Of a DNA stretch of 64,000 nucleotides, positions 20,052 through 28,957 are shown one piece after another. This DNA is from Paracoccaceae bacterium (GTDB lineage: Bacteria; Pseudomonadota; Alphaproteobacteria; Rhodobacterales; Rhodobacteraceae): the NCBI GenBank assembly GCA_002402045.2, contig NVUX02000090.1:1-64000 (forward strand), given 5' to 3'. Position numbers and translations under genes: made by a program. Each line of letters opens with the position of its first letter. The first letter of the stretch is position 1. Under the pieces are notes generated by a model. That model was not told the origin of the DNA, ran no database searches, and worked only from the letters and a program-made list of their open reading frames with translations.

Positions 20052-20672
20052 CTATGCCTTGGAGTGGCTTACAATATCAAGAAATTCTCTCGCCATAGCG
20101 GGGTCATCCTTAAATACGCCCAACATCTTTTTGGTAACCATATTAACCCCGGGTTTATGTACACCGCGCGTAGACATACAGTGGTGTTCGCCCTCGATCA
20201 TCACCGCCACCCCTTGCGGTTTCAGCACATCAAACAGCGTATTCGCAATTTGTGCATTCATCTTTTCCTGCACCTGCAACCGCTTGGCATAGGTGTCCAC
20301 CACCCGTGCCAGCTTGGAAATACCCACGACGCGGCGAGTCGGAATATACGCCACATGGGCCACCCCGATAATCGGGGCCATATGGTGCTCACAGTAGCTT
20401 TCAAAGCGAATATTGCACAGTGCTACAATCTCGTCATAGCCCTCAACCTCATCAAATGTGCGTTGCAACATCTCAACAGGGTCTTCGCCATATCCTTTAA
20501 ACCACTCCCCATAGGCCTTGGTTACACGCTTTGGTGTATCCAGTAGGCCTTCACGCGCGGGGTCATCCCCCGCCCAGCGCAGCAGGGTGCGCACGGCCTC
20601 TTCGGCCTCTTCACGCGTGGGTTTTGCCTCGACCATGGCCTCGGTCACCCCTCTTGGATTGATTAAATTCAT
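20052..20672 (-). CDS. folE: GTP cyclohydrolase I
   Basis: First step of tetrahydrofolate synthesis, GTP to dihydroneopterin triphosphate. 206 residues; zinc and catalytic motifs are [20 protein letters not shown] (about 92-111), [10 protein letters not shown] (about 118) and [12 protein letters not shown] (about 160-171). Single gene with a 125-base upstream gap from the metZ 3' end. Confidence 0.97.
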   Translation of the reverse strand: MNLINPRGVTEAMVEAKPTREEAEEAVRTLLRWAGDDPAREGLLDTPKRVTKAYGEWFKGYGEDPVEMLQRTFDEVEGYDEIVALCNIRFESYCEHHMAPIIGVAHVAYIPTRRVVGISKLARVVDTYAKRLQVQEKMNAQIANTLFDVLKPQGVAVMIEGEHHCMSTRGVHKPGVNMVTKKMLGVFKDDPAMAREFLDIVSHSKA

Positions 20673-20797
20673 CTTTCACTCCCTGCCAAAACAGGCCCCG
20701 ACTCTATCGCCCGAGACTGCAACTTTTGCTTAATCTAGGCTAACAAGGTCTTATCAATTAGTTACTAAAGTATGAACAAATCGTTATTATTGCAAGA

Positions 20798-21976
20798 CTA
20801 CGCGCATTTTAATGCCTGCGTTATATCCGCCAGCAAATCGCCCGCATCCTCCAGCCCAACAGAGAACCGCACAAGACCCTCGCCAATGCCAAGCTCCGCA
20901 AGCTGCGTGTCTGAAAGCCGCGAATGAGTTGTGGTGGCCGGATGGGTGATTATGCTTTTGGCATCGCCCAGGTTATTGGAAATCAACACTATTTCAAGCG
21001 CATCCAGCACAGCAAACGCCGCTTGTTTTCCGCCCTTAATCTCTAGCGAAATCACAGTGCCCCCGGCTTCCAATTGCTCGGAAACCAGCGCAAACTGCGC
21101 GTGGCTCTTTAACCCCGGATATATCACACGCGCCAATTTATCGTGCCCTTCCAAATCCTTGGCAATGCTCAGCGCGCTATCAGCCTGCGCACGCACCCGC
21201 AGGTCCATGGTTTCCAAGCCCTTCAGCATCACCCATGCATTAAACGGGCTAAGCGCCCCGCCTGTGTGCTTAAGATACATCTCAAGCGGCCCGCGAATGA
21301 AGTCTTTATCGCCCAGCACAACCCCGCCTAAACAGCGGCCCTGTCCGTCTATATGCTTGGTCGCGGAATAAATCACCACATCGGCCCCGAGCGCCAACGC
21401 CCGCTGAAAGATCGGGGTAGCAAACACATTGTCCACCACAACTTTCGCACCGGACTTGTGCGCAATCGCCGCAACGCCAATGATGTCTACAACTTCCAAT
21501 GTTGGGTTTGAGAGGGTTTCAAAAAAGCAAACCTTGGTGTTGGGCTGCATGGCGGCTTCCCATGCCGCGAGGTCTGTGCCGTCTACCAGCGAGACCTCTA
21601 CGCCAAATTTTGGCAGCAGGGTTTCCACAATAAACAGGCAAGAGCCAAACAGCGCCTTGGCGGCCACAATATGGTCTCCCGCTTCCAGCAACGCAAACAG
21701 CGCGCCATTCACTGCGGCCATGCCAGAGGCCGTCGCAAACGCCGCTTCAGCCTCTTCCAGCGCCGCAATCCGGTCTTCAAACATCGCCACCGTGGGGTTG
21801 CCATAGCGGGCATAAATAAACTCGTCATCGCCCAGCTTGTCAAATCGCGCCTGCGCCGCTTCGGCGCTCGGGTAAACAAACCCCTGCGTCAGGTAAATCG
21901 CCTCACTTAACTCACCATATTGGCTGCGCCGCGTGCCTGCGTGCACCAGCTTGGTGCGCGTTTTCCACTTATCCAT
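20798..21976 (-). CDS. metZ: O-succinylhomoserine sulfhydrylase
   Basis: PLP enzyme of methionine synthesis that makes homocysteine from an acylated homoserine and sulfide. 392 residues from MDKWKTRTKLVHAGTRRS; PLP lysine in YSATKHIDGQGRCLGG (about 210) and Arg/Tyr phosphate-binding segment IYARYGNPTV near 58. The start at 21976 has a GGAG site; the longer frame to 22090 would run through the SAM-II riboswitch and is not coding. Regulated by S-adenosylmethionine through that element. Confidence 0.93.
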   Translation of the reverse strand: MDKWKTRTKLVHAGTRRSQYGELSEAIYLTQGFVYPSAEAAQARFDKLGDDEFIYARYGNPTVAMFEDRIAALEEAEAAFATASGMAAVNGALFALLEAGDHIVAAKALFGSCLFIVETLLPKFGVEVSLVDGTDLAAWEAAMQPNTKVCFFETLSNPTLEVVDIIGVAAIAHKSGAKVVVDNVFATPIFQRALALGADVVIYSATKHIDGQGRCLGGVVLGDKDFIRGPLEMYLKHTGGALSPFNAWVMLKGLETMDLRVRAQADSALSIAKDLEGHDKLARVIYPGLKSHAQFALVSEQLEAGGTVISLEIKGGKQAAFAVLDALEIVLISNNLGDAKSIITHPATTTHSRLSDTQLAELGIGEGLVRFSVGLEDAGDLLADITQALKCA

Positions 21977-22036
21977 AATCGCTCCGGAAATTCCGGCCCC
22001 CTGAATTAAAACCTGATCGGGCTTCACGGGCCACGA

Positions 22037-22092
22037 CCTCTTTAGCAGTTTCTTTAAAGTGGCCTGCAATCCGGTTCGACAAAGCACCACTT
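22037..22092 (-). promoter_or_regulatory. SAM-II riboswitch (S-adenosylmethionine)
   Basis: On the minus strand the leader contains GTGGTGCTTTG, then CGGATTGCAGGCCAC, then TTTAAAGAA and GCTAAAGAGG. This order, with GTGG pairing CCAC and the conserved TTGCAG, TTAAA and GCTAAA blocks, matches the SAM-II (metA-type) aptamer of alphaproteobacteria. It lies 60 bases upstream of metZ and begins right at the predicted transcription start. High S-adenosylmethionine is expected to fold the pseudoknot and reduce metZ translation. Confidence 0.9.
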
Positions 22093-22098
22093 GCGCGA

Positions 22099-22127
22099 TA
22101 ATTAACGGCTTCTGTGATACAGGTCAA
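22099..22127 (-). promoter_or_regulatory. sigma-70-type promoter of metZ
   Basis: TTGACC (22127-22122), 17-base spacer, TAATTA (22104-22099). The predicted transcript starts about 22092, at the first base of the riboswitch. Spacing is ideal and both hexamers match at four or more positions. Confidence 0.75.
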
Positions 22128-22191
22128 TTCCCCCTTGTAGAAAAAGCGCTACCACCTATCTAAATTACTCAGGTATGCGAAGGAATACAAA

Positions 22192-22881
22192 ATGATTGAT
22201 CTTTATTATTGGCCCACACCCAACGGCTGGAAAATCCCAATAGCGCTCGAGGAGATGGGGCTGGAATATAACGTAATTCCAGTAGACATTGGCGCTGGCG
22301 ACCAGTTCACCAACTGGTTTCTAAAGGTTTCCCCCAACGGCAAAATGCCCGCGATTGTGGATTCGGACGGGCCAGACGGCCAGCCGATCTCGATCTTCGA
22401 ATCAGGCGCCATTCTGCAATATCTGGCGCGCAAAACCGGCAAGCTCTATGGTAGCTCCGAGCGCGACCGCGTTGAGATCGACCAGTGGCTTTTCTGGCAG
22501 GTTGGCGGCCTCGGCCCCATGGCGGGCCAAGCGCACCACTTTCTGGTATACGCCCCCAAGTTTGCCCCCCCGCAAGACCTCCCCTACGCCAAAGACCGCT
22601 ACCGCACCGAGGTCGCGCGGCTTTACAAAGTGCTTGATGAGCAGCTTGCGGGCAAAGACTATATTTGCGGCGAACTTTCCATCGCCGACATTGCAACTTG
22701 GGGCTGGGCCTCGCTCTGGAGCCGCCAAGAGCAAAGCTTGGATGACAAGCCAAACCTCAAGGCTTGGATAGACCGCATGGCCGCGCGCCCAGACGTGCAA
22801 GCAGGCAAAGCCCTTGCCGCCGAAAAACGAGGCGAGCCAACCTCGGCGAGCGTGCAAGGCTCGGCAATGTTCAAAAAGTAA
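22192..22881 (+). CDS. glutathione S-transferase family protein (YfcG/YghU-like disulfide oxidoreductase)
   Basis: 229 residues, thioredoxin-fold N-terminal domain (1-85; IDLYYWPTPNGWKIPIALEE, VSPNGKMPAIVD, IFESGAILQYLA with the glutathione-binding cis-Pro and Glu-Ser) and an all-helical C-terminal domain (90-205). The N-terminal PTPNGWK and QWLFWQVGGLGPMAGQ motifs match the YfcG/YghU group, which reduces disulfides using glutathione without an active-site Cys. Divergent from metZ; a thiol role fits but the substrate is unknown. Confidence 0.88.
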   Translation: MIDLYYWPTPNGWKIPIALEEMGLEYNVIPVDIGAGDQFTNWFLKVSPNGKMPAIVDSDGPDGQPISIFESGAILQYLARKTGKLYGSSERDRVEIDQWLFWQVGGLGPMAGQAHHFLVYAPKFAPPQDLPYAKDRYRTEVARLYKVLDEQLAGKDYICGELSIADIATWGWASLWSRQEQSLDDKPNLKAWIDRMAARPDVQAGKALAAEKRGEPTSASVQGSAMFKK

Positions 22882-22963
22882 GCCGCCTAAAAATCTCCTG
22901 ATTTGGCTTTTCTTTCCTCCTATGGTATAGTGACGTAAGATTTGCTAAATTAGGAGTATTGCC

Positions 22964-24106
22964 GTGCGGCTTAGACTTGCGACCTTTAACATCGAAAACC
23001 TATTCACCCGGTTTGATTTTTCGGCCTTCACCAATTCAAGGTCCGCCAAATACCTGCCCCCAATCGTCCAATTTTTGGGTGACTTTTCAGACGGCGATTT
23101 TACCAAATTCGAGGCCTTCAAGCGCCAGCTTGAAACCGCCGCCATCTCACAAGATGACGACCGGCGGCAGCACACCGCGCTGGCTTTTGCTGAGGCCGAT
23201 GCCGATATTTACGCCCTGCAAGAGGTCGACTCCGCTGACGCGCTCACCCGCTTTATGAACGCCTATGTTAAAAAGATCGGGGTGGATAAATATGACCAGA
23301 TCATCGTGCAGGAGGGCAACGATTTTCGAGGCATAGATGTGGGTGCCATTGCGCGGGATATCCGCCCGGTTTACAGCCGCTCCCACGCCACCATCACCGG
23401 AGGCTGGCTCAAAAAAACCGACTCCGGCAAAGCCCTGCTGGCAGCCTATCCCGAGGCGGCAAAAGCGCTTAAAAACAAAATCAAACGCAACCGGATATTC
23501 CGGCGAGATTGCCTTGAGCTGGAAACCCGTATTAAAAACAGTTCCGGCTCGATTGATAAAACCGTTTCCATATTTGTGTGCCACTTCAAATCCATGAGCG
23601 GCGGCCGCGCCAAAAGCCTTGGTGTGCGCCAGCTAGAAGCCAGCACCGTGCGTGAGATTATCACCCGAAAATTTACTGGCCAGCCCGATGCGCTCTGGGC
23701 GGTTATGGGAGATTTGAACGACTATCGCCAAACCATAACCATCCGAAAAACCAAAGACGCAAACGGCGATTTTATCGAAAAAATTGATGTCCTTGCCGCC
23801 AACGAGCCTTCGGGCGTGGACCCATTGCTAGATGATGGCTTTGGCATTAACACCCTAAACGCGCTTCCGCCTGAGGAACGCTGGACGCATTATTATGCCG
23901 CCCAACGCCACAAAACCCAGCTTGATTATATTATCGCCTCGCCGGCCCTTGCGGCCATGGTGTCCGGCACGCCGCGCGTTATTCGCAGCGGCATGCCGTT
24001 TAGGTTGCTCAACAGTGATGACATCAAGCGCTACCCCCGCATAGGCTGGGACCGGCCGAAAGCCAGCGATCATTGCCCCTTGGTGGTAGAGTTTGATATC
24101 AGATAA
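22964..24106 (+). CDS. endonuclease/exonuclease/phosphatase family protein
   Basis: 380 residues starting with GTG at 22964, nine bases after an AGGAG site. Metal-dependent EEP hydrolase fold: ATFNIENLF (catalytic Asn), YALQEVD (metal Glu), VCHFKSM, MGDLND, QLDYIIAS and SDHCPLVVEF (catalytic His). No signal peptide. Substrate (nucleic acid, nucleotide or phospholipid) cannot be told from sequence. Its 3' end overlaps the ribH 3' end by eight bases, convergently. Confidence 0.8.
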   Translation: MRLRLATFNIENLFTRFDFSAFTNSRSAKYLPPIVQFLGDFSDGDFTKFEAFKRQLETAAISQDDDRRQHTALAFAEADADIYALQEVDSADALTRFMNAYVKKIGVDKYDQIIVQEGNDFRGIDVGAIARDIRPVYSRSHATITGGWLKKTDSGKALLAAYPEAAKALKNKIKRNRIFRRDCLELETRIKNSSGSIDKTVSIFVCHFKSMSGGRAKSLGVRQLEASTVREIITRKFTGQPDALWAVMGDLNDYRQTITIRKTKDANGDFIEKIDVLAANEPSGVDPLLDDGFGINTLNALPPEERWTHYYAAQRHKTQLDYIIASPALAAMVSGTPRVIRSGMPFRLLNSDDIKRYPRIGWDRPKASDHCPLVVEFDIR

Positions 24107-24530
24107 CGGTTTTCAACACCATCTGCACCGCCTCGGCAGCCTCAGACCCTTTTTTCAGGAAATGCTCTCGAAAATAGCTTTGGTGCTCTTCATGCGCGTG
24201 GAAATGATGCGGGGTGAGCGACACGCTCAGCATCGGCGTATCGGTTTCCAACTGTGCCTGCATCAGGCCGTTTACCACGGCCGCTGCCACAAAATCATGC
24301 CGATAAATCCCGCCATCCACCACCAGCGCCGCCACTACAATGGCATCATGCGTGGCCGCCAGCCGCTTGGCCAAAAGCGGGGCCTCAAATGCGCCGGGCA
24401 CATCATAAGCGCTCACCTCGCAAACAAAGCCATCGGCCTGCATACGTTGGTTAAAACCGACCAAGGCTTGGTCAACAATATCCGCGTGCCATCGGGCCTT
24501 GATAAAGGCAATTTTAAAGGGTTGTGTCAT
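24099..24530 (-). CDS. ribH: 6,7-dimethyl-8-ribityllumazine synthase (RibH2-like)
   Basis: Penultimate step of riboflavin synthesis. 143 residues from MTQPFKIAFIKARWHAD; GAFEAPLLAKRLA (about 50-62) and the C-terminal HFHAHEEHQSYFREHF are more like the RibH2 type of rhizobia and Brucella than the standard pentameric form. The start at 24530 follows AAGGAG; the longer frame enters the FMN leader. Controlled by its own FMN riboswitch. Other riboflavin synthesis genes are not here, so this may be a second, inducible copy. Confidence 0.88.
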   Translation of the reverse strand: MTQPFKIAFIKARWHADIVDQALVGFNQRMQADGFVCEVSAYDVPGAFEAPLLAKRLAATHDAIVVAALVVDGGIYRHDFVAAAVVNGLMQAQLETDTPMLSVSLTPHHFHAHEEHQSYFREHFLKKGSEAAEAVQMVLKTVI

Positions 24531-24566
24531 AGTTAACTCCTTATAGTCCAGACACCAACCCAGAGC

Positions 24567-24589
24567 AAAAAGGAGCGCCAAAAGCACTC
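24567..24589 (-). terminator. intrinsic terminator of ribH FMN riboswitch
   Basis: Minus strand GAGTGC, loop TTTTG, GCGCTC, then CTTTTT. Six-pair stem just after the aptamer and before the ribosome site: the expression platform expected to stop transcription when FMN is bound. Confidence 0.75.
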
Positions 24590-24598
24590 ATCCTCTTC

Positions 24599-24720
24599 CA
24601 TCCGGACTTTAACCGTCGGCCCCGGAATCACACCGGTGTCTGCTTGACCACCCGCTAGGGTGCGCTCGCGGGCTATAACCGCCGGTGGGGAATTGCACCC
24701 CGCCCTGAGAATGCCGGATG
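24599..24720 (-). promoter_or_regulatory. FMN riboswitch (RFN element) of ribH
   Basis: On the minus strand: ATCCGGCATTCTCAGGGCGG, then CCCACCGGCGGTTATAGCCC, GACACCGGTGTGATTCCGG and CGACGGTTAAAGTCCGGAT, all hallmark blocks of the FMN aptamer in correct order. The 122-base element is nearly the same as the one upstream of the neighbouring transporter gene. Confidence 0.95.
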
Positions 24721-24735
24721 ATTCCGGCGAGCGTG

Positions 24736-24764
24736 ACTATGGCGACACACACTCGCTTTGTCTA
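24736..24764 (-). promoter_or_regulatory. promoter of ribH leader
   Basis: TAGACA (24764-24759), 17-base spacer, CATAGT (24741-24736). It lies in the 61-base gap after the ribN stop. The ribN leader has the same CATAGT -10 at the same distance from its aptamer, so each riboswitch appears to have its own start site. Confidence 0.6.
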
Positions 24765-24781
24765 TCAAAAGCCGCAGCTCG

Positions 24782-25654
24782 CTAGCGCGATTCTTTTCCA
24801 GCAATAAATAGCGACGCGCCAATAATCATCGCCGCCCCAACCCACAGGTTCCCACTCGGCAAATAGCCAAACACCAACCAGCCCGCCAACACATTAAGCG
24901 GCAGCTTTATGTGGTCAAACGGCTGCACATAAGAGGCATCAGCAACCTCATAAGCGCGGGCCAGCAAATATTGCGCCAACGCCGTAAGCAGCCCTGCGAT
25001 AAGCAAAATAGGCCCTGCGGATAAACCCGCTACAACAAAGCCCCCGCCCACGCCCGCAAAGATCGCATTTATCGGCAACAGTAGCGCCAACAGATAAATC
25101 GTCACCTTGTCGGCGTGCTCAAACGCGGTCAGCCGCTTCATAATTAGGGAAGACCCCGCCCAAAGCACCGCCGCGCCAATCGGCAGCAAGGTATAGCTGG
25201 AAAACCCGTCAGACCACGGTTGCAATATCACCAGCGCCCCAGCAAAACCCACCACCGTGGCCAGCCAGCGTGATGGCCCCACACGCTCTCGTAGCAACAG
25301 CCACGCGCCAAGGGTTACAAAAAATGGCGAGATCATCACCAAAGCAATGGCTTGCCATATCGGCACATGTGCCAGCCCCGCTACCCATAGCTGAATACCC
25401 AGCACCGCAAGGATAACCCGAAAAATATGCAGACCAAAATGAGGACTAACCAGCCCCCGCACTCCAATACGAAGCATCAAAGGCAGGCTAAACAGCATCG
25501 CAATAAAGTATTGCCAAAAAGCGGCGGTGGTTGGGTCCACCCCCATGCTCATGGTCACTTTTTGAATAGATATATTAACACCGGCAAAGGCCATCCCGGC
25601 CAAAACCATATAAATCGCCCCTCGTGCAGAGGGGTGTGTCAGGGTAAGCGTCAT
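24782..25654 (-). CDS. ribN: EamA/DMT-family transporter, probable riboflavin importer (RibN-like)
   Basis: 290 residues, ten hydrophobic segments, two EamA repeats. The FMN riboswitch directly upstream is the main reason to assign riboflavin transport, as for RibN of Rhizobium and Vibrio. Start at 25654 (MTLTLTHPSARGAIYMVLAG) follows AAGGAG; the longer frame translates the leader RNA. ribH lies downstream behind its own riboswitch. Transport direction is inferred from family members, not from sequence. Confidence 0.78.
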   Translation of the reverse strand: MTLTLTHPSARGAIYMVLAGMAFAGVNISIQKVTMSMGVDPTTAAFWQYFIAMLFSLPLMLRIGVRGLVSPHFGLHIFRVILAVLGIQLWVAGLAHVPIWQAIALVMISPFFVTLGAWLLLRERVGPSRWLATVVGFAGALVILQPWSDGFSSYTLLPIGAAVLWAGSSLIMKRLTAFEHADKVTIYLLALLLPINAIFAGVGGGFVVAGLSAGPILLIAGLLTALAQYLLARAYEVADASYVQPFDHIKLPLNVLAGWLVFGYLPSGNLWVGAAMIIGASLFIAGKESR

Positions 25655-25690
25655 CGTTTTCTCCTTCTTCAGACACCAACCCAGAGCATC

Positions 25691-25723
25691 AAAAAAGGAG
25701 CGCACGCCCAAAAGCCCGCACCC
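25691..25723 (-). terminator. intrinsic terminator of ribN FMN riboswitch
   Basis: Minus strand GGGTGCG pairs TGCGCTC (seven pairs, three of them G-U), followed by C and six T. Same position relative to aptamer and gene as the ribH terminator. Confidence 0.6.
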
Positions 25724-25732
25724 ATTCTCTTC

Positions 25733-25853
25733 CATCCGGACTTTAACCGTCGGCCCCGGAATCACACCGGTGTCTGCTGTCACCCCTTTCGAGGCCGCTC
25801 GCGGGCTATAACCGCCGGTGGGGAATTTCGCCCCGCCCTGAGAATGCCGGACG
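25733..25853 (-). promoter_or_regulatory. FMN riboswitch (RFN element) of ribN-like gene
   Basis: Same conserved blocks as the ribH element (CCGGCATTCTCAGGGCGG, CGGTTATAGCCC, GACACCGGTGTGATTCCGG, CGACGGTTAAAGTCCGGAT). The two copies are almost the same except in one variable stem near 24649-24662 and 25785-25796. Confidence 0.95.
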
Positions 25854-25868
25854 ATTCCGGCAGCGCAA

Positions 25869-25897
25869 ACTATGGCTGCAAGCTTTCAAACGCGCAA
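25869..25897 (-). promoter_or_regulatory. promoter of ribN leader
   Basis: TTGCGC (25897-25892), 17-base spacer, CATAGT (25874-25869), followed by a GC-rich stretch and the aptamer. The -10 matches that of the ribH leader. Confidence 0.5.
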
Positions 25898-26000
25898 GCC
25901 GCGAATGGCCCTAGAGCCACGGCCACCAACAGGAAACTTCTGATTTAGAAAAATAAGTGCTATAAGGTGTCTTTAAAGATTTTTGATAAAGGTATTTAAA

Positions 26001-26369
26001 ATGAAATTACGCGCGGCCATTACGCTCCTATCCCTCCTCAGCGCCCCCGCCATAGCTGAAATGACCATGACCCTAGATTGGCCAAGCCAAACCCGCGAGG
26101 GCGACCAATATCAGGTCGAGGTCATCGGTTACGATTCCGAGGCATCCGGAGCAATGTGGATTAGTGCTTCACCCGACGACTCCCTAGACCTGCCGCTGGG
26201 CAATGCCGCTAAAATGTGCATTTTTGCCCTTGGCAACGCGCGCCCAATCGCGGTTTTACGCGGCCCGTTTCATGATGAAATCATTCCGATCGTACCCAAT
26301 CCAGAAACCGGAAAAATCTGCATCAGCCTGTTTGCGCAAAAAAGCGATACTTGGACCGTAGAATTCTAA
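26001..26369 (+). CDS. small secreted protein of unknown function
   Basis: 122 residues with a signal peptide (MKLRAAITLLSLLSAPAIA). The mature part is acidic and probably beta-rich, with two cysteines (KMCIFALG, GKICISLF). I recognise no family. The start at 26001 is preferred because a TTG six codons upstream would prefix the signal peptide with non-typical residues. 26 bases upstream of the LysE-type exporter gene. Confidence 0.6.
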   Translation: MKLRAAITLLSLLSAPAIAEMTMTLDWPSQTREGDQYQVEVIGYDSEASGAMWISASPDDSLDLPLGNAAKMCIFALGNARPIAVLRGPFHDEIIPIVPNPETGKICISLFAQKSDTWTVEF

Positions 26370-26394
26370 AACCCCCTAAAAAAAGACCCCAAAC

Positions 26395-27012
26395 ATGCCG
26401 CCAGATATTTTCACGACCCTCATCGCCATTTCCACCATAAACATGCTCGCTTGGCTCACCCCCGGCCCCAATATGCTGGTGATCATCAGCGCAGCCACCC
26501 AAAGCCGCAAAGCCGGTTATGTGACCGCGCTTGGCGTCGGCTTTGGCGGTGTCATCTGGGGTCTCCTAGCCGTCAGCGGCATCGCCATCGTGTTTGAGCT
26601 ATTCCCCAAAGCCGCGCTTGCGCTCCGGTTGTTTGGCGCCGGATACCTAATATGGCTTGGCTATAAAGCGTGGCAAAGCACGGCCCCTGCGGCAACCCTC
26701 CCCCGCGTCACGCCCGCCCCGTTCAAAACCGGCCTCATGGTTATGATGACCAACCCCAAAGCCGTGCTTTACTTCGGCTCCATCCTCACCGCATTTGTGC
26801 CGGCCCATGCCCCCCTGTGGCTGCTGGTTTTGATCGTGATGCTGGGAAGCCTGCAAGCCACCATCCAAAACCTCATCACCGCCCGCCTGTTCTCGGCCCC
26901 ACCGGTGCAACGCTGGTTCAACGCCGCACACCGCGCCCTGCAACGCCTTTTTGGCACGCTTTATATCGTGCTTGGCCTCGGCGTGGCGGTCGACGCCTAT
27001 AAAAGGCTCTAG
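26395..27012 (+). CDS. LysE/RhtB-family amino-acid exporter
   Basis: 205 residues with about six hydrophobic segments. N-terminal [24 protein letters not shown] is the LysE/RhtB signature, with [11 protein letters not shown] and [14 protein letters not shown] further on. Exports amino acids or derivatives; the substrate cannot be read from sequence. Lies between a secreted unknown and pyrC, same strand. Confidence 0.88.
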   Translation: MPPDIFTTLIAISTINMLAWLTPGPNMLVIISAATQSRKAGYVTALGVGFGGVIWGLLAVSGIAIVFELFPKAALALRLFGAGYLIWLGYKAWQSTAPAATLPRVTPAPFKTGLMVMMTNPKAVLYFGSILTAFVPAHAPLWLLVLIVMLGSLQATIQNLITARLFSAPPVQRWFNAAHRALQRLFGTLYIVLGLGVAVDAYKRL

Positions 27013-27059
27013 CCGCCAAGGGTGGTTTTGCGCTAACACCCTCCCAAAAGGAGCCTGCT

Positions 27060-28097
27060 ATGCAAATCACCCTCACCCGCCCCGACGACTGGCACCTGCA
27101 CCTGCGTGACGGCGATATGCTCAAAGGCATCCTACCTGAGACCACCCGCGATTTTGGCCGCGCCATTATTATGCCCAACCTTGTGCCGCCCGTGGTTACC
27201 GGCGAAGACGCCCAGAAATACCGCGCCCGCATCATGGCTCAGTTACCAGAGGGCAGCGATTTTCGCCCCCTAATGACGCTTTATTTGACCGAAGGCACCG
27301 ACCCAGAAGACGTCGCCCTCGCCGCCAAATCCGGACTAATTACAGCGGTCAAGCTCTACCCCGCAGGGGCGACCACCAATTCGGACTCCGGCGTAAAGGA
27401 CATCGAAAACGTCATGCCCGTGCTGGAGAAAATGGCCGAAATCGGCCTGCCCCTTTGCGTGCACGGCGAGGTCACAGACCCCAGCGTCGACATCTTCGAC
27501 CGTGAAGCCGTGTTTATCGAACGCGTGCTTGCGCCGCTCCGCACCCGCCTTCCCGACCTAAAAATCATCATGGAGCATGTTACGACCAAAGACGGTGTAG
27601 ACTACGTGAGCAGCAGCGATAACACCGCTGCCACCCTCACCACGCATCACCTAATTATCAACCGCAACCACCTGCTGGTTGGCGGCATAAAGCCTCACTA
27701 CTATTGCCTCCCCATCGCCAAGCGCGAGTCCCATCGGCTGGCCCTCGTCAAAGCCGCAACTTCGGGCAACGCCAAGTTCTTCCTCGGCACAGATAGCGCC
27801 CCCCACACCGACCCCGCCAAAGAAAGCGCCTGCGGCTGCGCGGGCGTTTTCTCTGCCACCAACACCATGTCCTGCCTCGCCCATGTGTTTGAAAACGCAA
27901 GCGCATTAGACAAACTAGAAGCCTTCACCAGCATCAGCGGACCCGCCTTCTACGGCCTGCCGCCGAACGCCAGTAAAATCACCCTCACCAAGCAAGAAAC
28001 CCCCGTGGCCTACCCCGCAAAAATAGAAACCGGCGATGGCCCCGTTACTGTGTTTGACCCCGACTTCCCGCTTTTCTGGCGCGTAGATCAGGTGTGA
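27060..28097 (+). CDS. pyrC: dihydroorotase (class II, E. coli type)
   Basis: Closes N-carbamoyl-aspartate to dihydroorotate in pyrimidine synthesis. 345 residues; metal HxH in [10 protein letters not shown] (residues 12-14), carboxylated Lys in [15 protein letters not shown] (about 99), then [19 protein letters not shown] and [14 protein letters not shown] with the catalytic Asp (about 245). AAAGGAG lies ten bases upstream. Its stop overlaps the GTG start of the kinase gene (GTGA). Confidence 0.97.
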   Translation: MQITLTRPDDWHLHLRDGDMLKGILPETTRDFGRAIIMPNLVPPVVTGEDAQKYRARIMAQLPEGSDFRPLMTLYLTEGTDPEDVALAAKSGLITAVKLYPAGATTNSDSGVKDIENVMPVLEKMAEIGLPLCVHGEVTDPSVDIFDREAVFIERVLAPLRTRLPDLKIIMEHVTTKDGVDYVSSSDNTAATLTTHHLIINRNHLLVGGIKPHYYCLPIAKRESHRLALVKAATSGNAKFFLGTDSAPHTDPAKESACGCAGVFSATNTMSCLAHVFENASALDKLEAFTSISGPAFYGLPPNASKITLTKQETPVAYPAKIETGDGPVTVFDPDFPLFWRVDQV

Positions 28098-28921
28098 AAG
28101 CACCTCCCGCCATCCTTGCCAAATATCAGCTTTCAAACCCGAGCTTTATAGAAGAAACCCACATCGCGCGCATCTGGAAGGTGCAAACCGCTTCTGGTGG
28201 CTGGGCCGCGCTGAAGCTATATCACAAGCCCGATATGGGTGCCGAGCGCGCGGGCTTTGCTGTCATGTCGGCCCTCAACGGTGTTGCCGCTGCCAAAGTG
28301 TTAGCCACCAGCAAAAACACAGCGCTTACAGAGTGGCTCGACGGCCCTTCACTGGGTGACCTCACCCGCAATGGCCAAGACGATAAAGCCACACACCACC
28401 TCGGTGAAACCGCCGCCAAAATGCACCGCCATATGCCGCACATAGCGGCTGACCTCCCAAACCTCACCCAGTGGTTTCAAGCCCTTGAAACCCTCACCTT
28501 TGCCGAGGATTGCCCACCGCACGCCAAGCACAATCTGCAAACAGCCCAAGCCCTCACCCGCCAGCTGCTCGCCACCGAGCAAAACCCCCGCCCACTGCAT
28601 GGTGATCTCCACCACGATAACATCCGCTTTGGCCCGCGTGGCTATGCCGCCTTTGACGCCAAAGGCCTCATCGGCGAGCGTTGCTTTGAGCTCGCCAACG
28701 CCTTTCGTAACCCCAAAGGTGCCGAGCCCCTGCACCGCGACCCTACCCGCATTCGCCACCTCGCCAATGCGTGGAGCCAAAGCTTTGAAGTAGATGCCCA
28801 GCGGCTGCTCCACTGGGCCGCTGCCAAATGCGCGCTCTCGATCGCGTGGCGCAGCGGCGGCACTGCCAAAAATGACCCCGAGTTTGACCTGTTGGCGACA
28901 TTGCTGGACTCACACCCTTGA
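28094..28921 (+). CDS. phosphotransferase of the aminoglycoside/hydroxyurea kinase family
   Basis: 275 residues, protein-kinase-like fold. Catalytic loop [13 protein letters not shown] (about 170-182) and metal-binding segment [21 protein letters not shown] match the APH(6)/hydroxyurea resistance group; ATP-site Lys in WAALKLYHK near residue 40. GTG start at 28094 is translationally coupled to pyrC, and pyrE follows 36 bases later, so it rides in a pyrimidine operon. Real substrate unknown; a metabolite or sugar kinase is at least as likely as drug resistance. Confidence 0.78.
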   Translation: MKAPPAILAKYQLSNPSFIEETHIARIWKVQTASGGWAALKLYHKPDMGAERAGFAVMSALNGVAAAKVLATSKNTALTEWLDGPSLGDLTRNGQDDKATHHLGETAAKMHRHMPHIAADLPNLTQWFQALETLTFAEDCPPHAKHNLQTAQALTRQLLATEQNPRPLHGDLHHDNIRFGPRGYAAFDAKGLIGERCFELANAFRNPKGAEPLHRDPTRIRHLANAWSQSFEVDAQRLLHWAAAKCALSIAWRSGGTAKNDPEFDLLATLLDSHP

Positions 28922-28957
28922 TCTGCTAAAAGAGCGCAAACCACCAAGGAGCCCCCC

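Noticed and set aside
21977-22090. 38-residue N-terminal extension of MetZ
   Set aside because: The stretch is the SAM-II riboswitch and leader RNA, not protein.
24531-24587. N-terminal extension of RibH
   Set aside because: Corresponds to the riboswitch expression platform; the ribosome site supports 24530.
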